From contig DAOUEW010000389.1 in assembly GCA_034430275.1 (NCBI GenBank), positions 1 through 27,088 on the forward strand: a DNA stretch of 27,088 nucleotides, written 5' to 3'. Numbering within the stretch: the first letter of the stretch is position 1; the number at the start of each line of letters is the position of its first letter. Source of the stretch: JAUVXJ01 sp034430275 (lineage in GTDB: Bacteria; Chloroflexota; Anaerolineae; UBA7937; B3-Chlor). Both the position numbers and the translations under genes were made by a program. Below are positions 1-7,952 of this stretch, one piece after another. Below the pieces are notes generated by a model, which had not been told where the DNA came from, ran no database searches, and was given only the letters and a program-made list of their open reading frames with translations.

Positions 1-1307
1 TCGCCCTCCAACACACGCGTGGCGATGTCGCTCACCAGCGGTTCTTTGAACGACGGATCGGCCTCTTCCACCGGCCAGTTCTCGCAGAGGCCGAAGACGC
101 CGTACTCGATGTACAGCTCGGGATCAGCGCTACCCCGAAGTTGTCTGGGTACCGACATCATGGCATCTAGCTGTTCCTCTGGCTCACGCCCTATGATATC
201 TTCCGTACAGACTACCGAGAACTGCATGCCCCTGCTCAAGTTGCCTACGACCCACAGACTCTCGCCGGTCAGGGCGGTCATTAGCTCATAATCGCCCTGG
301 TAGGCCTCGTAGATAACGCGCGGCACGACAGGGATGATGGACGTCGAGTAGAGGGCGATGGTCACATTGCTGAGCACGGTATCGCCCGCCAAGAGTGCGT
401 CGTAGGTGTCGCCGCTGTCGGGGTCAGTGGCGATGATGGGAACTGGGTCTTCGTTCAGTTGATCGATGATCTCGAAGAACACATCCTGTAGATCGGGATA
501 GGCCGCGTCGCACGCTTCGTCGGCAGCGCAGCCGTCGAGCAGTCGCAGGATGGCCGCGGGCACCGTGGTCTCGTCACCGACTGTGAAGCTCGTTTCGAGA
601 GGGAGCACGGAGGTGATCACCGCGCTACGGATGGCCTGGGGGAAGTCCCGCATCACCGCCTGAGCCAGCAACGAGCCATAGGATGCGCCGTAGAGGTTGA
701 CCTCGTCGTAGCCCAACGCGAGGCGGATGGCGTTCACGTCGGCAGCGCTCTGTGTGGTGTTGTAGTGTGACAGGTCGTAGCCTTCGGCTACCAGGCGATC
801 ACGACACTCAAGAATGGCTTCGAACTCCCCTCGCAGGGCGGTATCGGGGTCCGGCTCGTCCAGGAGGTCGAGTACCGCCTCCTCCCATTCGGGGCATTCT
901 AGCGCTGGCTCCGAGAGCCCGACGCCCCGCTGGTCGAAGACGATGAAATCCCGATTGGCGAGAAGAGGCTCGTAGACGGCCGCTGCGGAGAGGGTGTACT
1001 CCACTGCGTCGCCGCCAGGGCCGCCGGCGAGCATGACCACGGGATCGGGTTGGTGGTTGGGGCTCTGATCTCTCACTATCGCCGTGGCTAGCCGTATCGT
1101 GGGACCATCGGGATCCTTGTGGTCTTCGGGTACGACGACGAAGCCGCACTCGACGCGGTAGCTTCCCCACACGTCGAAGGGGCAGGCCGTCTTCTCGAAC
1201 CTCGGCACCCGCTGCATAGCTATCTCGAGCCAGCTCGAGAGTTGTCCGCAGCAAGGGCATACCACCAACGCGAAGACCAGGGAAGCAACTAGTAGCCTAG
1301 CCATCAT
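1..1307 (-). CDS. Secreted alpha/beta hydrolase, TAP-like (C-terminus outside window)
   Basis: The reading frame is open from 1307 down to the window edge, giving about 435 codons without a stop. Two adjacent ATG codons (1307 and 1304) follow a GGAGGAAAAG ribosome site. The N-terminus has a hydrophobic stretch (residues 4-17) followed by Cys-Pro-Cys-Cys, so it is exported; the Cys context is a poor lipobox, so a lipoprotein is only possible. A MLAGGPGG oxyanion-hole motif, a FDQRGVGLSEP stretch and a GASYGS nucleophile elbow follow, in the order and spacing of tripeptidyl-aminopeptidase/proline-iminopeptidase-like hydrolases. A CENWPVEE stretch near the edge resembles the start of the TAP C-terminal domain. 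The catalytic His lies beyond the window. By family it would be an extracytoplasmic peptidase or esterase; the substrate cannot be told. It is the last gene of the minus-strand run in this part of the window. Confidence 0.88.
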   Translation of the reverse strand, partial: MMARLLVASLVFALVVCPCCGQLSSWLEIAMQRVPRFEKTACPFDVWGSYRVECGFVVVPEDHKDPDGPTIRLATAIVRDQSPNHQPDPVVMLAGGPGGDAVEYTLSAAAVYEPLLANRDFIVFDQRGVGLSEPALECPEWEEAVLDLLDEPDPDTALRGEFEAILECRDRLVAEGYDLSHYNTTQSAADVNAIRLALGYDEVNLYGASYGSLLAQAVMRDFPQAIRSAVITSVLPLETSFTVGDETTVPAAILRLLDGCAADEACDAAYPDLQDVFFEIIDQLNEDPVPIIATDPDSGDTYDALLAGDTVLSNVTIALYSTSIIPVVPRVIYEAYQGDYELMTALTGESLWVVGNLSRGMQFSVVCTEDIIGREPEEQLDAMMSVPRQLRGSADPELYIEYGVFGLCENWPVEEADPSFKEPLVSDIATRVLEG

Positions 1308-1363
1308 CTTTTCCTCCGTGGTCTATGGCGCCAAAGCGCAGGTGTGAGGCCGCCCGGCGCGGC

Positions 1364-1468
1364 TCACTCCAGGGCGTTGCCAGGCGGCGTCTTGTCCTCT
1401 GCCGTCTGCCTTGTGCAAGAGAGATGGCTTGATGCGAACGTCCCGCCTTCTGAGGAGTCGTATCGCAT
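1364..1468 (-). CDS. Possible 34-residue peptide with strong ribosome site
   Basis: An ATG at 1468 follows AAAGGAG with 5 bases between, an excellent ribosome site, and opens a 34-codon frame ending in TGA at 1364. The peptide (starting MRYDSSEGGTF) is hydrophilic, has no recognised domain and no membrane segment. It lies between the small membrane peptide and the TAP-like hydrolase. It may be a leader peptide or a chance frame; the only support is the ribosome site. Confidence 0.22.
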   Translation of the reverse strand: MRYDSSEGGTFASSHLSCTRQTAEDKTPPGNALE

Positions 1469-1509
1469 ACGCTCTCCTTTCCAGCAAGGACTCTGGGCGC
1501 TAGAGTCGC

Positions 1510-1632
1510 CTACTTCCTGGTCTCTCTCACTATCTTGGATGCCAGGGCCAGCACCAGGATAGCAGTTGCGCCCAGCAGGAAGGAGGCTGCCAACCCAAGA
1601 ATAGTCAGAACGTTCGCTATTGTTTCTGTCAT
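1510..1632 (-). CDS. Small single-pass membrane peptide, 40 aa (copy A)
   Basis: ATG at 1632 is preceded by GGAGG with a 4-base gap, and the frame ends in TAG at 1510. The peptide begins MTETIANVL, has one hydrophobic helix covering roughly residues 8-31, and ends in a charged tail, KIVRETRK. I do not recognise the family. A second copy is encoded at about 2832-2958: LGLAASFLL here against LGLAITFLL there, with ASK and VRE shared in the tail. Conservation of the start, helix and tail in two places shows that this short frame is a real gene. It lies between the nitroreductase fusion and the secreted hydrolase with roughly 200 bases on either side. A role as a small membrane subunit or toxin-like peptide is speculation. 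Confidence 0.7.
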   Translation of the reverse strand: MTETIANVLTILGLAASFLLGATAILVLALASKIVRETRK

Positions 1633-1833
1633 CCTAACCTCCTTGACCGACCTGAAGCGGTCCAGATGCTACGGTCCCAGTCGTTTGCGCCGCGCTGCGG
1701 GCGCCGCCGCCTGGTTTCCGTGTACTCATGAGCTTTCTCACGCGGCTGCGACCGGTGCCCACAGGGCCTGGTCTGTCGAGCCCGCAGCGCGCGGACTTAC
1801 AGCTCTCGCCCACACTGTCCGAGCTTTTCCCCT

Positions 1834-2679
1834 CTATGCTCTATCCCGTCCATCGTTCCACTGGATGGGCAGGGTCTTGCCACGCACCTTGTTCCTGAAC
1901 TTCACTGCAGGATATCCCAGCAGAACGGTGCCCAGGATGTGGTCGCGTTTCTGCAATCCTAGGCGCTCTCGAATAGCGTTGCTTCGGTCGTAGAAGAGTT
2001 GCCCTGGTCCCCAGAGACGGCTTCCGATCCCTTTTGCCTGTGCATAGTAGATCATATTGGATAGGGCGTACTGTGCGCTCTCCACTGAAAGGGGGACACG
2101 CTTGTTGCCCACGATGAAGACGACGGCGGCCGGGGGGCTTTGATAGCTGTGCCCAGCTTCGACAATGGCCTCGATCTTTGGCTTGGCTTGCAGATATGCT
2201 CCCCCGAGCCCTACGATTCGGGCTACCATCGACACGATCCTGGGCCTGTACAATAAGTTGTGCATCCTCACGGTATACTGCACGTGAACCTGGTCGAACT
2301 CTGCCAAGGTCTCTTGGTCATCGATCACGATGGCTCTCATGTCGTAGTTGTTGGTCGGCGCACAGATGCCGTAAACGACGATCTCCTCAAGCAGCTTGCG
2401 GTCGATCTTTTCTTCCTTGAAGAATCGGATAGTACGTCTTTGCCTGAACAACTCGTCCAGATGCTCTGGCGAAGGCAGACGAGAGCCATCGAAGGGGACG
2501 GGCACGGCTCCATCCCAGGAGAGGACCTGCTGCGGACAGACGGCAATACACTGCGCACAGGTGCTGCAGAACTGGTAGTCGATGGTCACTGTGTTGTCTA
2601 CAAGCACCATGCAGTGCTCGTGGCAGATCTTCACACACTGACCACAGCCTACGCATTGTTCCTTATCGACGACGATCAT
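1834..2679 (-). CDS. Ferredoxin-nitroreductase fusion protein (281 aa)
   Basis: The N-terminal 50 residues hold two 4Fe-4S motifs: Cys9, Cys12, Cys15, Cys19 and Cys38, Cys41, Cys44, Cys48 followed by Pro, as in bacterial 8Fe ferredoxins. From about residue 72 the protein is nitroreductase-like, with the RRTIRFF motif at 81-87 that begins these flavin folds, and a C-terminal VLLGYP stretch typical of the family. Known members of this fusion type are FMN-dependent oxidoreductases that take electrons through the clusters; the electron acceptor cannot be predicted. It is cytoplasmic, with no signal or membrane segment. The ATG at 2679 sits 12 bases after the stop of the preceding open frame, suggesting cotranscription with the upstream membrane peptide and serine hydrolase. 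Confidence 0.9.
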   Translation of the reverse strand: MIVVDKEQCVGCGQCVKICHEHCMVLVDNTVTIDYQFCSTCAQCIAVCPQQVLSWDGAVPVPFDGSRLPSPEHLDELFRQRRTIRFFKEEKIDRKLLEEIVVYGICAPTNNYDMRAIVIDDQETLAEFDQVHVQYTVRMHNLLYRPRIVSMVARIVGLGGAYLQAKPKIEAIVEAGHSYQSPPAAVVFIVGNKRVPLSVESAQYALSNMIYYAQAKGIGSRLWGPGQLFYDRSNAIRERLGLQKRDHILGTVLLGYPAVKFRNKVRGKTLPIQWNDGRDRA

Positions 2680-2691
2680 GTCATCCTCCGA

Positions 2692-2958
2692 TCATCTGTG
2701 GGTGCCGCCTGGCAACCCAGCAGGAGACTCAGGATGGTACGTTGGCACTACAACCGGTGCAGGACCAGGCCGATCTGTCAGCATGTGCAGGGGGAAGTCA
2801 GAGCCGAAGCACCTGGCTGGGCCTCGCTCGGTCACCGGCTTACGATCTCTCTCACAGTCTTTGGATGCCAGGCCAAGCGTGAGTATGACTGTTGGGGCCA
2901 GCAAGAAGGTAATCGCCAATCCCAGAACACCTAGGGCATTCACCAGAGTCTTGGTCAT
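2692..2958 (-). CDS. Small membrane peptide, copy B, with probable one-base frameshift
   Basis: ATG at 2958 follows GGGGGAAGAG. The first 33 residues match copy A (1510-1632): MTKTLVNAL, then a hydrophobic helix with LGLAITFLL and an LASK end. The intact frame then runs 88 residues, with a Pro/Arg-rich tail of no recognisable kind. If one A is removed from the AAA at 2860-2862 the frame continues as SKTVREIVSR and stops with TGA at 2832. That gives 41 residues whose tail (SKTVRE) matches the SKIVRE of copy A. So the original gene was very likely 2832-2958 and the longer frame is the product of a +1 insertion, or of a read error. It starts 16 bases after the serine hydrolase stop, so it is probably cotranscribed with it. 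Function unknown. Confidence 0.6.
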   Translation of the reverse strand: MTKTLVNALGVLGLAITFLLAPTVILTLGLASKDCERDRKPVTERGPARCFGSDFPLHMLTDRPGPAPVVVPTYHPESPAGLPGGTHR

Positions 2959-2974
2959 CTCTTCCCCCACGACG

Positions 2975-5158
2975 TCAAAGCTTGAAGCCCAGCAGATTCC
3001 AGTAGTTGGCCAACCAGACGAAGACCAGTCCGGCCAAGGTCACCAGAGAGTAGTGCAACCGGCCCACGAGGGACCAGTAGCGGTTCTTCCAGGCCAGGAT
3101 CGCGAGGACCAGCAAGACGATGGAGAGCACCGCGGTCACGATGGGAAGCACCAAGAGCGCGATGAACCAGGGCGGTGGATAGGGAGAGGCGCCGGAGAGA
3201 CCCTGCATGAGCACGGCGGCAAACCCGGCCACAAAGAGCAGGTCGAGGATCGCGACCGCGCTGGCCAGCCAGCGGGCGAGACTGGCCAGCCGAGGGTCGT
3301 GGGTCTGCCCTTTACGCAGGCGGCGCACCAGCGCAGTCACTGGCCAGGCCAGGGCCGACAGGAAGCCCAGGAGTAGGAGGACGATGAGGCCCAGCTGAAC
3401 CATGTCCCGCTCATACCAGAGCACCTTCTCAAACGTCGCTGGCTCTTCGCCGATCCTGCCAAACATGTGGGTGATCTGGCCGCGGCCGTCTTCCCGGAAG
3501 GAGAGGTAGTCGGTGCAGTCCAGCCTGCGGAATAGGAGGGGCTCCACCTCGGTGTAACGCCCCGGTTTGATCAGGGGCACGGAGGAGCTCACATCCAGCG
3601 TGCCGTCGTCCATGGGCACCAGGTGGAGCTGCATGATGCCGAGGGGGTTCAAGGCCTTCTCAGCCGTGATCCGACAGAGACGATTCCAGCGGTAGTTGCC
3701 GCCAACTCGAGCCAGATTGGGCGACGGTTGAGGGTCGACAGGCTGCTCAGCCGTCGGGTAGTAGTGATCCAGGAACTGGGTGAGCAGCGCCTCGCGCGGC
3801 TCCGTGGTGGCAAAGGCGTCGATGGCCGCATTGAAGGAGGTGAAGAAGCCGACGCCTTCGTCGGGCAGCAGGACCAGCAGGCTGGAGAAGCCGCCGACGT
3901 CGCCACCCTTGGATAGGACCCGCTGCCCGTTGGCGCTGAACAACGAGAAGCCGCCGTAGGTGTAGGCCCGCAGTTGCGGATGGTTCCTGAAGCCTTGGTC
4001 GTGGACCGCCTGGAAGGTGGCCTCCTCCAGGATACGTGTCTCTCCATACCGCCCCTTCTGCAACTGGGCGATCATGAAGTGGGCCATGTCCATACCTGTG
4101 GCGTAGAGGGCCCCGGCCGGCGCGATGTTCATGAGGGGCTCTGGCCCCTGCATATACTCGCCATTGGCGTAGATATAGCCGACCGCCACATCGCTAGCCA
4201 GTTCCGCTGGCGGAGGCTGCTGGACGCTGCTGCGGTTCATATCCAGCGGCAACAAGATGTTCTCGGTAACATACTGTTCCCACGACAGGCCGGTGACCTT
4301 TTCCACCAGGTATCCAGCCAGAGCATAACAATGATTGCAGTAGCTGATGTTGTCTCCCGCGGGCATGGTGCGAGGCGGCATATTCTGGGCGAGATACTGC
4401 CCCAGGGGCACAAGCTCCTCGGGGGTAGCTGCGGCCTCCCCGATGAAACGCTCGTCAAAGCCCGCACTGTGGGTGAGCAGATGGCCAACGGTCACCGGCT
4501 GGTGATAGGTGTCGGGGATCTGGAAAGCATCCAGATACTCGTTGACGTCGCTGTCCAGGCTGAGCTTCCCTTGTTCGACCAGTTGCATCACCGCCAGGGC
4601 GGTGAAGACCTTGCCTACCGAGCCCGGAAGGAAGAGGGTCTCGTCGGGCACCACGGGCCTCTGGTTCTGCAAGTCAGCATAACCGTACCCTTTGGCAAAG
4701 AAGATCTCGCCGTCCTTGACCATGACGAACACGGCGCCCGGGAGGTGCGAGACCTCCAGCTGTTCGGCGAAGAACGCATCGGCAAAGACCTCCAGCTCCG
4801 CGGGGTCCGTTGGACCATCCTGGGCCAGCCTCGAGGTCCGTGTCTCCGGGGGTTGTGCTATTGTGCCCTGAGCTGCACTGGCTACCAGGGGCGGCAAGGC
4901 GACCATGGCCAGGAGGATGATCCCCACCTGCAGCAGCGCCACGCACGCTATGGTGAGCGGCTTGGACGGTTCCTGCTTCCGGCTGGAGAAGGCCATTCCC
5001 AGGGACACTCCCACCCCCGCTCCTATGGCCACTCCTATGGGGATGCTATCTAGCGCGACGCCAAGCGAGATGCTCAGGGCTGCGCCGATGCACAGGCCAA
5101 GTAGGAGCCCTGTGCGAGTGTCCCAGTTGTTGGGTTCTTCGTTTGCCTCGTGGTTCAT
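2975..5158 (-). CDS. Membrane-anchored serine hydrolase, beta-lactamase/PBP class C fold (727 aa)
   Basis: The N-terminus has two glycine-rich hydrophobic stretches (about residues 17-56, many GxxxG spacings) and another membrane helix at about 67-95. The hydrolase domain covers about 120-460 with the class C landmarks: SVGK (nucleophile Ser180, Lys183), a THSAGF stretch at 229-234, Tyr273-Cys-Asn275, and a KGGDVGGF stretch in the KTG/HxG position. After a beta-rich linker, four further membrane helices lie at about 585-607, 631-651, 662-690 and 698-720. Proteins of this Pfam Beta-lactamase family (PF00144) are D-amino peptidases, esterases or beta-lactamases; the substrate here is open and resistance should not be assumed. 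The catalytic domain is expected outside the membrane. Start ATG at 5158 follows AAGGAGAACTCAAG. Confidence 0.9.
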   Translation of the reverse strand: MNHEANEEPNNWDTRTGLLLGLCIGAALSISLGVALDSIPIGVAIGAGVGVSLGMAFSSRKQEPSKPLTIACVALLQVGIILLAMVALPPLVASAAQGTIAQPPETRTSRLAQDGPTDPAELEVFADAFFAEQLEVSHLPGAVFVMVKDGEIFFAKGYGYADLQNQRPVVPDETLFLPGSVGKVFTALAVMQLVEQGKLSLDSDVNEYLDAFQIPDTYHQPVTVGHLLTHSAGFDERFIGEAAATPEELVPLGQYLAQNMPPRTMPAGDNISYCNHCYALAGYLVEKVTGLSWEQYVTENILLPLDMNRSSVQQPPPAELASDVAVGYIYANGEYMQGPEPLMNIAPAGALYATGMDMAHFMIAQLQKGRYGETRILEEATFQAVHDQGFRNHPQLRAYTYGGFSLFSANGQRVLSKGGDVGGFSSLLVLLPDEGVGFFTSFNAAIDAFATTEPREALLTQFLDHYYPTAEQPVDPQPSPNLARVGGNYRWNRLCRITAEKALNPLGIMQLHLVPMDDGTLDVSSSVPLIKPGRYTEVEPLLFRRLDCTDYLSFREDGRGQITHMFGRIGEEPATFEKVLWYERDMVQLGLIVLLLLGFLSALAWPVTALVRRLRKGQTHDPRLASLARWLASAVAILDLLFVAGFAAVLMQGLSGASPYPPPWFIALLVLPIVTAVLSIVLLVLAILAWKNRYWSLVGRLHYSLVTLAGLVFVWLANYWNLLGFKL

Positions 5159-5254
5159 CTTGAGTTCTCCTTCATTCAGGGCTTGCTATGATACGGTCGT
5201 GGCAAGTGCGTTCTTCACGGCCTTACTCCTCGGCATCGGCGAGGCCCCCGGCTG

Positions 5255-6289
5255 CTATCGGGCAAGGTGGATGGCGAACTGGCACGTCTTGTCTCCCTTG
5301 GTTAGCGATTTCAGGATCTCCACGCGCACTGGTCTCCCGAGGATGCCCTCCCAGATCTGTCGATACCAACCAGACGCACAGTGGCAAAAGGTTGGGTGCA
5401 CGTCGCCAGGATTGTGGCGAACCAGGGCACAATGGCAGTAGTGCATCCTCTTGTCAGCCTCATTCGTGGCTTCTTCATGGCCCTTGCGGTTACGCGGAAC
5501 CTTGGTGACGTAGATGACGCCGCCATCCCTGACTGGTTTCTCGTACCATTCGGGGTCTTCTGCCATCGCTTGCAGAACTTCGTCTACGTTCTGGCCTCGC
5601 TCGTAGACTGCTCTGAGTCTCTCTATGCGTCTTGTTGAGAAAACGTGAGCGCACCTGGAGAGAATGTCGAACCTCTGTTCCTCCGTGGTCTGCGCGTCCA
5701 GCCTCTCCAGGGCACAGTTGACCCAGGCCTTTCTTTCCTCACAACTGGAGCCCAGCGACATTTGGTCCAGGTCCTGTACAACGTCAGCGCAGGCGCCCGC
5801 GCCCAGAACTCGCTCCAGATTCTTGGCGAGTCTCTGCTCCCAGTTTACAAAGAAGACCTGTACCTCGGTCACGTTCTTATGCGGACTATCGGGGAACAGC
5901 TCCAGCAAGACCTCCCGACTCAGGTTTTCGGGGTTCAGCCCATGCTCCACGAGGCGAGCACCGATCTGGCGATAGGTTTGTGCTACGTCATCGTGAGAAC
6001 CATGATGCAGCATGCTGAAGACCTCTCCGCCCTCCAGCATCCTGCTCCGGATGTCACCCGCCTCCACGGGATTGGTCACCGGAAAACAAGCCTCCGTGTC
6101 GATACCTTCGAGACCCGTGTCCCAGTAGAAGACGGCGAATGGAGGCCCCGCGATGTACTCCTGGCATTCGCTCCTCAGTTCTTCGAGTTTGGAGAACAGC
6201 TCCTCCCTGTCTCGCATCTGGAAACGAAGGGAAGCGATGAGTTTGTCATCCAGTCTCATGTGGGTGATCCCCCATTCCTCAAAGGACAT
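5255..6289 (-). CDS. GyrI-like ligand-binding domain fused to Cys/His-rich DUF6144-like domain (344 aa)
   Basis: Residues about 45-150 resemble the GyrI-like/AraC effector-binding fold: an FPV strand near 69-71, a GGEVFSMLHHGSHDD segment, the EHGL turn, and the closing TEVQVFF strand at 141-147. No DNA-binding domain precedes it, so it is a stand-alone small-molecule sensor or enzyme-like unit. Residues about 155-344 form a helical region with Cys183, Cys192 and Cys213, ending in a CHC pair at 285-287 and 302-304, then RPVRVEILKSLTKGD and CQFAI. The end resembles DUF6144/V4R-like domains as I remember them. The Cys/His pairs suggest metal binding, which is inference. ATG at 6289 follows GAGGAGAGAGAG; a Met at residue 11 is a less likely start. 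It lies 96 bases upstream of the serine hydrolase on the same strand. Confidence 0.78.
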   Translation of the reverse strand: MSFEEWGITHMRLDDKLIASLRFQMRDREELFSKLEELRSECQEYIAGPPFAVFYWDTGLEGIDTEACFPVTNPVEAGDIRSRMLEGGEVFSMLHHGSHDDVAQTYRQIGARLVEHGLNPENLSREVLLELFPDSPHKNVTEVQVFFVNWEQRLAKNLERVLGAGACADVVQDLDQMSLGSSCEERKAWVNCALERLDAQTTEEQRFDILSRCAHVFSTRRIERLRAVYERGQNVDEVLQAMAEDPEWYEKPVRDGGVIYVTKVPRNRKGHEEATNEADKRMHYCHCALVRHNPGDVHPTFCHCASGWYRQIWEGILGRPVRVEILKSLTKGDKTCQFAIHLAR

Positions 6290-6457
6290 CTCTCTCTCCT
6301 CAGGGTGTTACGGGCAGTCTACTATCAGGTGCTCTGCCGGCTGACGTTGCCCGGTAGCCTCTGCCCGCGAGCTGGGCTCCCTCCGCAGGAAGGGAGGAAA
6401 AAGAAGCCACAACCTTGTTGACCTCTTGGAGGTTCCAACCCTCCGCAGGGTGATTGC

Positions 6458-7144
6458 CTACCAGATGCCCGGCACGAGGCGATTACGTATCCTGCGAGCG
6501 TAGTCTTCGTAACCCGGAAGCTCCTCGCGCAGGGTTTGGTCCTCTAGAGCCGTACGCAATACCAGGGCCCCCTGGCCGAGTGCCGCTGGTACGAGGGCCC
6601 ACAATGAACCAAGCATCAGCGGTGTCGCCAAGCCAGACAGAATCCAGCCCGCATACCCCGGGTGGCGCACGATACGGTAGGGTCCGGTGGAGGCCACAGC
6701 ATGACCGCGCTCTGTCTGGACGCGCACAGTCCCGGCAAAGAAGGCGTTGGACACGAGGGCCCAGTCGGCGAAAGCGGAACCGAACATGTGGAACAGCATG
6801 GCGGCCAACTGTACGGTCAAAGGTATCTGTGGCCACCAGCCGAAGCGCACGTCCAACCCGGCGACGAGAAGCGAGACAATCGTTGACAAAAGGCCCCAGA
6901 GGGTGGCCAGGATCCTGTCCCACTTCTTGGTCTCAGGTGTGAACTGTCGCGCTCGTTCGGCGATCAACTCTGGGTGGGTTCTCAGAAGCACGAAGGAGTT
7001 CACGCTCACCCCGATGACGAAGATTCCCAAATAGGCCCAGGCGAACCACCAGTTCAGGCGACCCGAAGAGAGGAAGAGGATTGCGGCAAGGATGAGAAAC
7101 TGGGTCCCGATTTGAATCGCACGTTTGCGGATGCCAGTGGTCAC
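6458..7144 (-). CDS. ICMT-like membrane methyltransferase
   Basis: The protein has several hydrophobic helices followed by the signature of the isoprenylcysteine carboxyl methyltransferase/PEMT-like family: TGPYRIVRHPGYAGW, a helix pair, then a C-terminal EDQTLREELPGYEDYARR stretch. This family transfers methyl from S-adenosylmethionine to lipid-like or thiol acceptors at the membrane; the acceptor here is unknown. The open frame extends up to a GTG at 7246, but that start would lie inside a perfect 13-bp inverted repeat and would add a basic, non-conserved 34 residues. I therefore prefer the GTG at 7144 (228 aa, just before IRKRAIQIG); neither start has a strong ribosome site. It is the last gene of the lipid operon, about 130 bases after the PH-domain gene. 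Confidence 0.82.
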   Translation of the reverse strand: MTTGIRKRAIQIGTQFLILAAILFLSSGRLNWWFAWAYLGIFVIGVSVNSFVLLRTHPELIAERARQFTPETKKWDRILATLWGLLSTIVSLLVAGLDVRFGWWPQIPLTVQLAAMLFHMFGSAFADWALVSNAFFAGTVRVQTERGHAVASTGPYRIVRHPGYAGWILSGLATPLMLGSLWALVPAALGQGALVLRTALEDQTLREELPGYEDYARRIRNRLVPGIW

Positions 7145-7216
7145 ATCGGTGCTACCGGTCGGTTGCCTTGCTCTTGGCTCCCTTCTCGTTTCAACACGTC
7201 CTCGCCGATGGGCCTT

Positions 7217-7261
7217 CAGATCACCCTCCAGAAGCTTCCGCTTCACCGGGAGGGTGATCTG
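7217..7261. repeat. Perfect 13-bp inverted repeat between two operon genes
   Basis: CAGATCACCCTCC (7217-7229) is the exact reverse complement of GGAGGGTGATCTG (7249-7261), with a 19-base loop that itself contains AAGC/GCTT. It begins 10 bases past the stop of the PH-domain gene and precedes the preferred start of the methyltransferase. No U-run follows on either strand, so it is not a classical intrinsic terminator. An mRNA-processing or stabilising hairpin, or a protein-binding operator, are both possible. Confidence 0.7.
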
Positions 7262-7270
7262 ATTGGCCGA

Positions 7271-7861
7271 TTATCCGTCTTTCTGCAAGGCCCGTCGGAT
7301 GGATTTTAGCTCTTCGAGAATCGCGGACAGGGTCTCTCCTGACGCGGCGGAGGGCTCCACCTCTGCGGCTGTGGGCGCCATCCCGCCGCGAAAACGGCGC
7401 AACTGGGTTACCACCAGGTCATAGACCTCCTGCACGTTGGTCAGGCCGACCAGCTTCTCCTCGGCACCCGACTGGCCGCTCATCCCAGCGGTCTGGATGT
7501 GCAGGGAGCCAAGACCGAAGAACCACCGGTCCAGGATATCTCGCCTGACCGCGATGTTGGTCACTGTGCGGTAGGGCACGTGCTTGACGGAATGGGTGAC
7601 GACACCGACGTGCACGATGACCTCGTCGTCCTGGATCTCATAGCTCAGGCTGTGATAGTACGGCGCTGACAGCACGAGAGCCAGGATCCAGACCACGAGT
7701 TCCGCCAGGGCCATGAGGCCGAAGATGACGGTGCCATCTCTGTCCGGGATCACCAGGGCGAGCCCGATGGTACCGCCAATGGCTAGAATGCCGGCCACGG
7801 CGATGCCTAGGCAGACCTTGATAAGGTACCGAGGGTTCGGCTTGAAGCTCTTTGTGCTCAC
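7271..7861 (-). CDS. Membrane protein with bacterial PH domain (196 aa)
   Basis: Two membrane helices (about residues 12-36 and 44-66) are followed at about 72-155 by a bacterial PH domain of the DUF304/YdbS kind: YEIQDDEVIVHVGVV, then HVPYRTVTNIAVRRD, then LGSLHIQTAG. The C-terminus (about 177-196) is a short helix, ILEELKSIRRALQ, as often found in such proteins. The start is GTG at 7861, set by GAGGAGGT nine bases upstream. Family members are membrane proteins of poorly known role, some linked to envelope stress. Position 91 bases after the glycosyltransferase gene suggests it belongs to the lipid operon. Confidence 0.85.
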   Translation of the reverse strand: MSTKSFKPNPRYLIKVCLGIAVAGILAIGGTIGLALVIPDRDGTVIFGLMALAELVVWILALVLSAPYYHSLSYEIQDDEVIVHVGVVTHSVKHVPYRTVTNIAVRRDILDRWFFGLGSLHIQTAGMSGQSGAEEKLVGLTNVQEVYDLVVTQLRRFRGGMAPTAAEVEPSAASGETLSAILEELKSIRRALQKDG

Positions 7862-7952
7862 TTTTCACTACCTCCTCTGGGGACTTCGCGGTCGTTACGG
7901 CTTTCGCGGAATTGGCTGGGCACCATGATCCTGACGTCGGGGCCGCAAGCGG

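Noticed and set aside
808..1260. Minus-strand open frame of 150 codons
   Set aside because: Lies in another frame of the TAP-like hydrolase, which is open to the window edge with its GxSxG motif in place; the composition is Arg-rich.
3974..5053. Plus-strand open frame of about 359 codons
   Set aside because: Antisense to the serine hydrolase, whose SxxK and YxN motifs are intact; no recognisable protein.
2975..5158. Antibiotic-resistance beta-lactamase call
   Set aside because: The PF00144 fold covers many peptidases and esterases, and the large membrane parts are not those of class C resistance enzymes.
5645..6421. Plus-strand open frame of about 258 codons
   Set aside because: Antisense to the GyrI-like/DUF6144-like gene and lacking motifs or a ribosome site.
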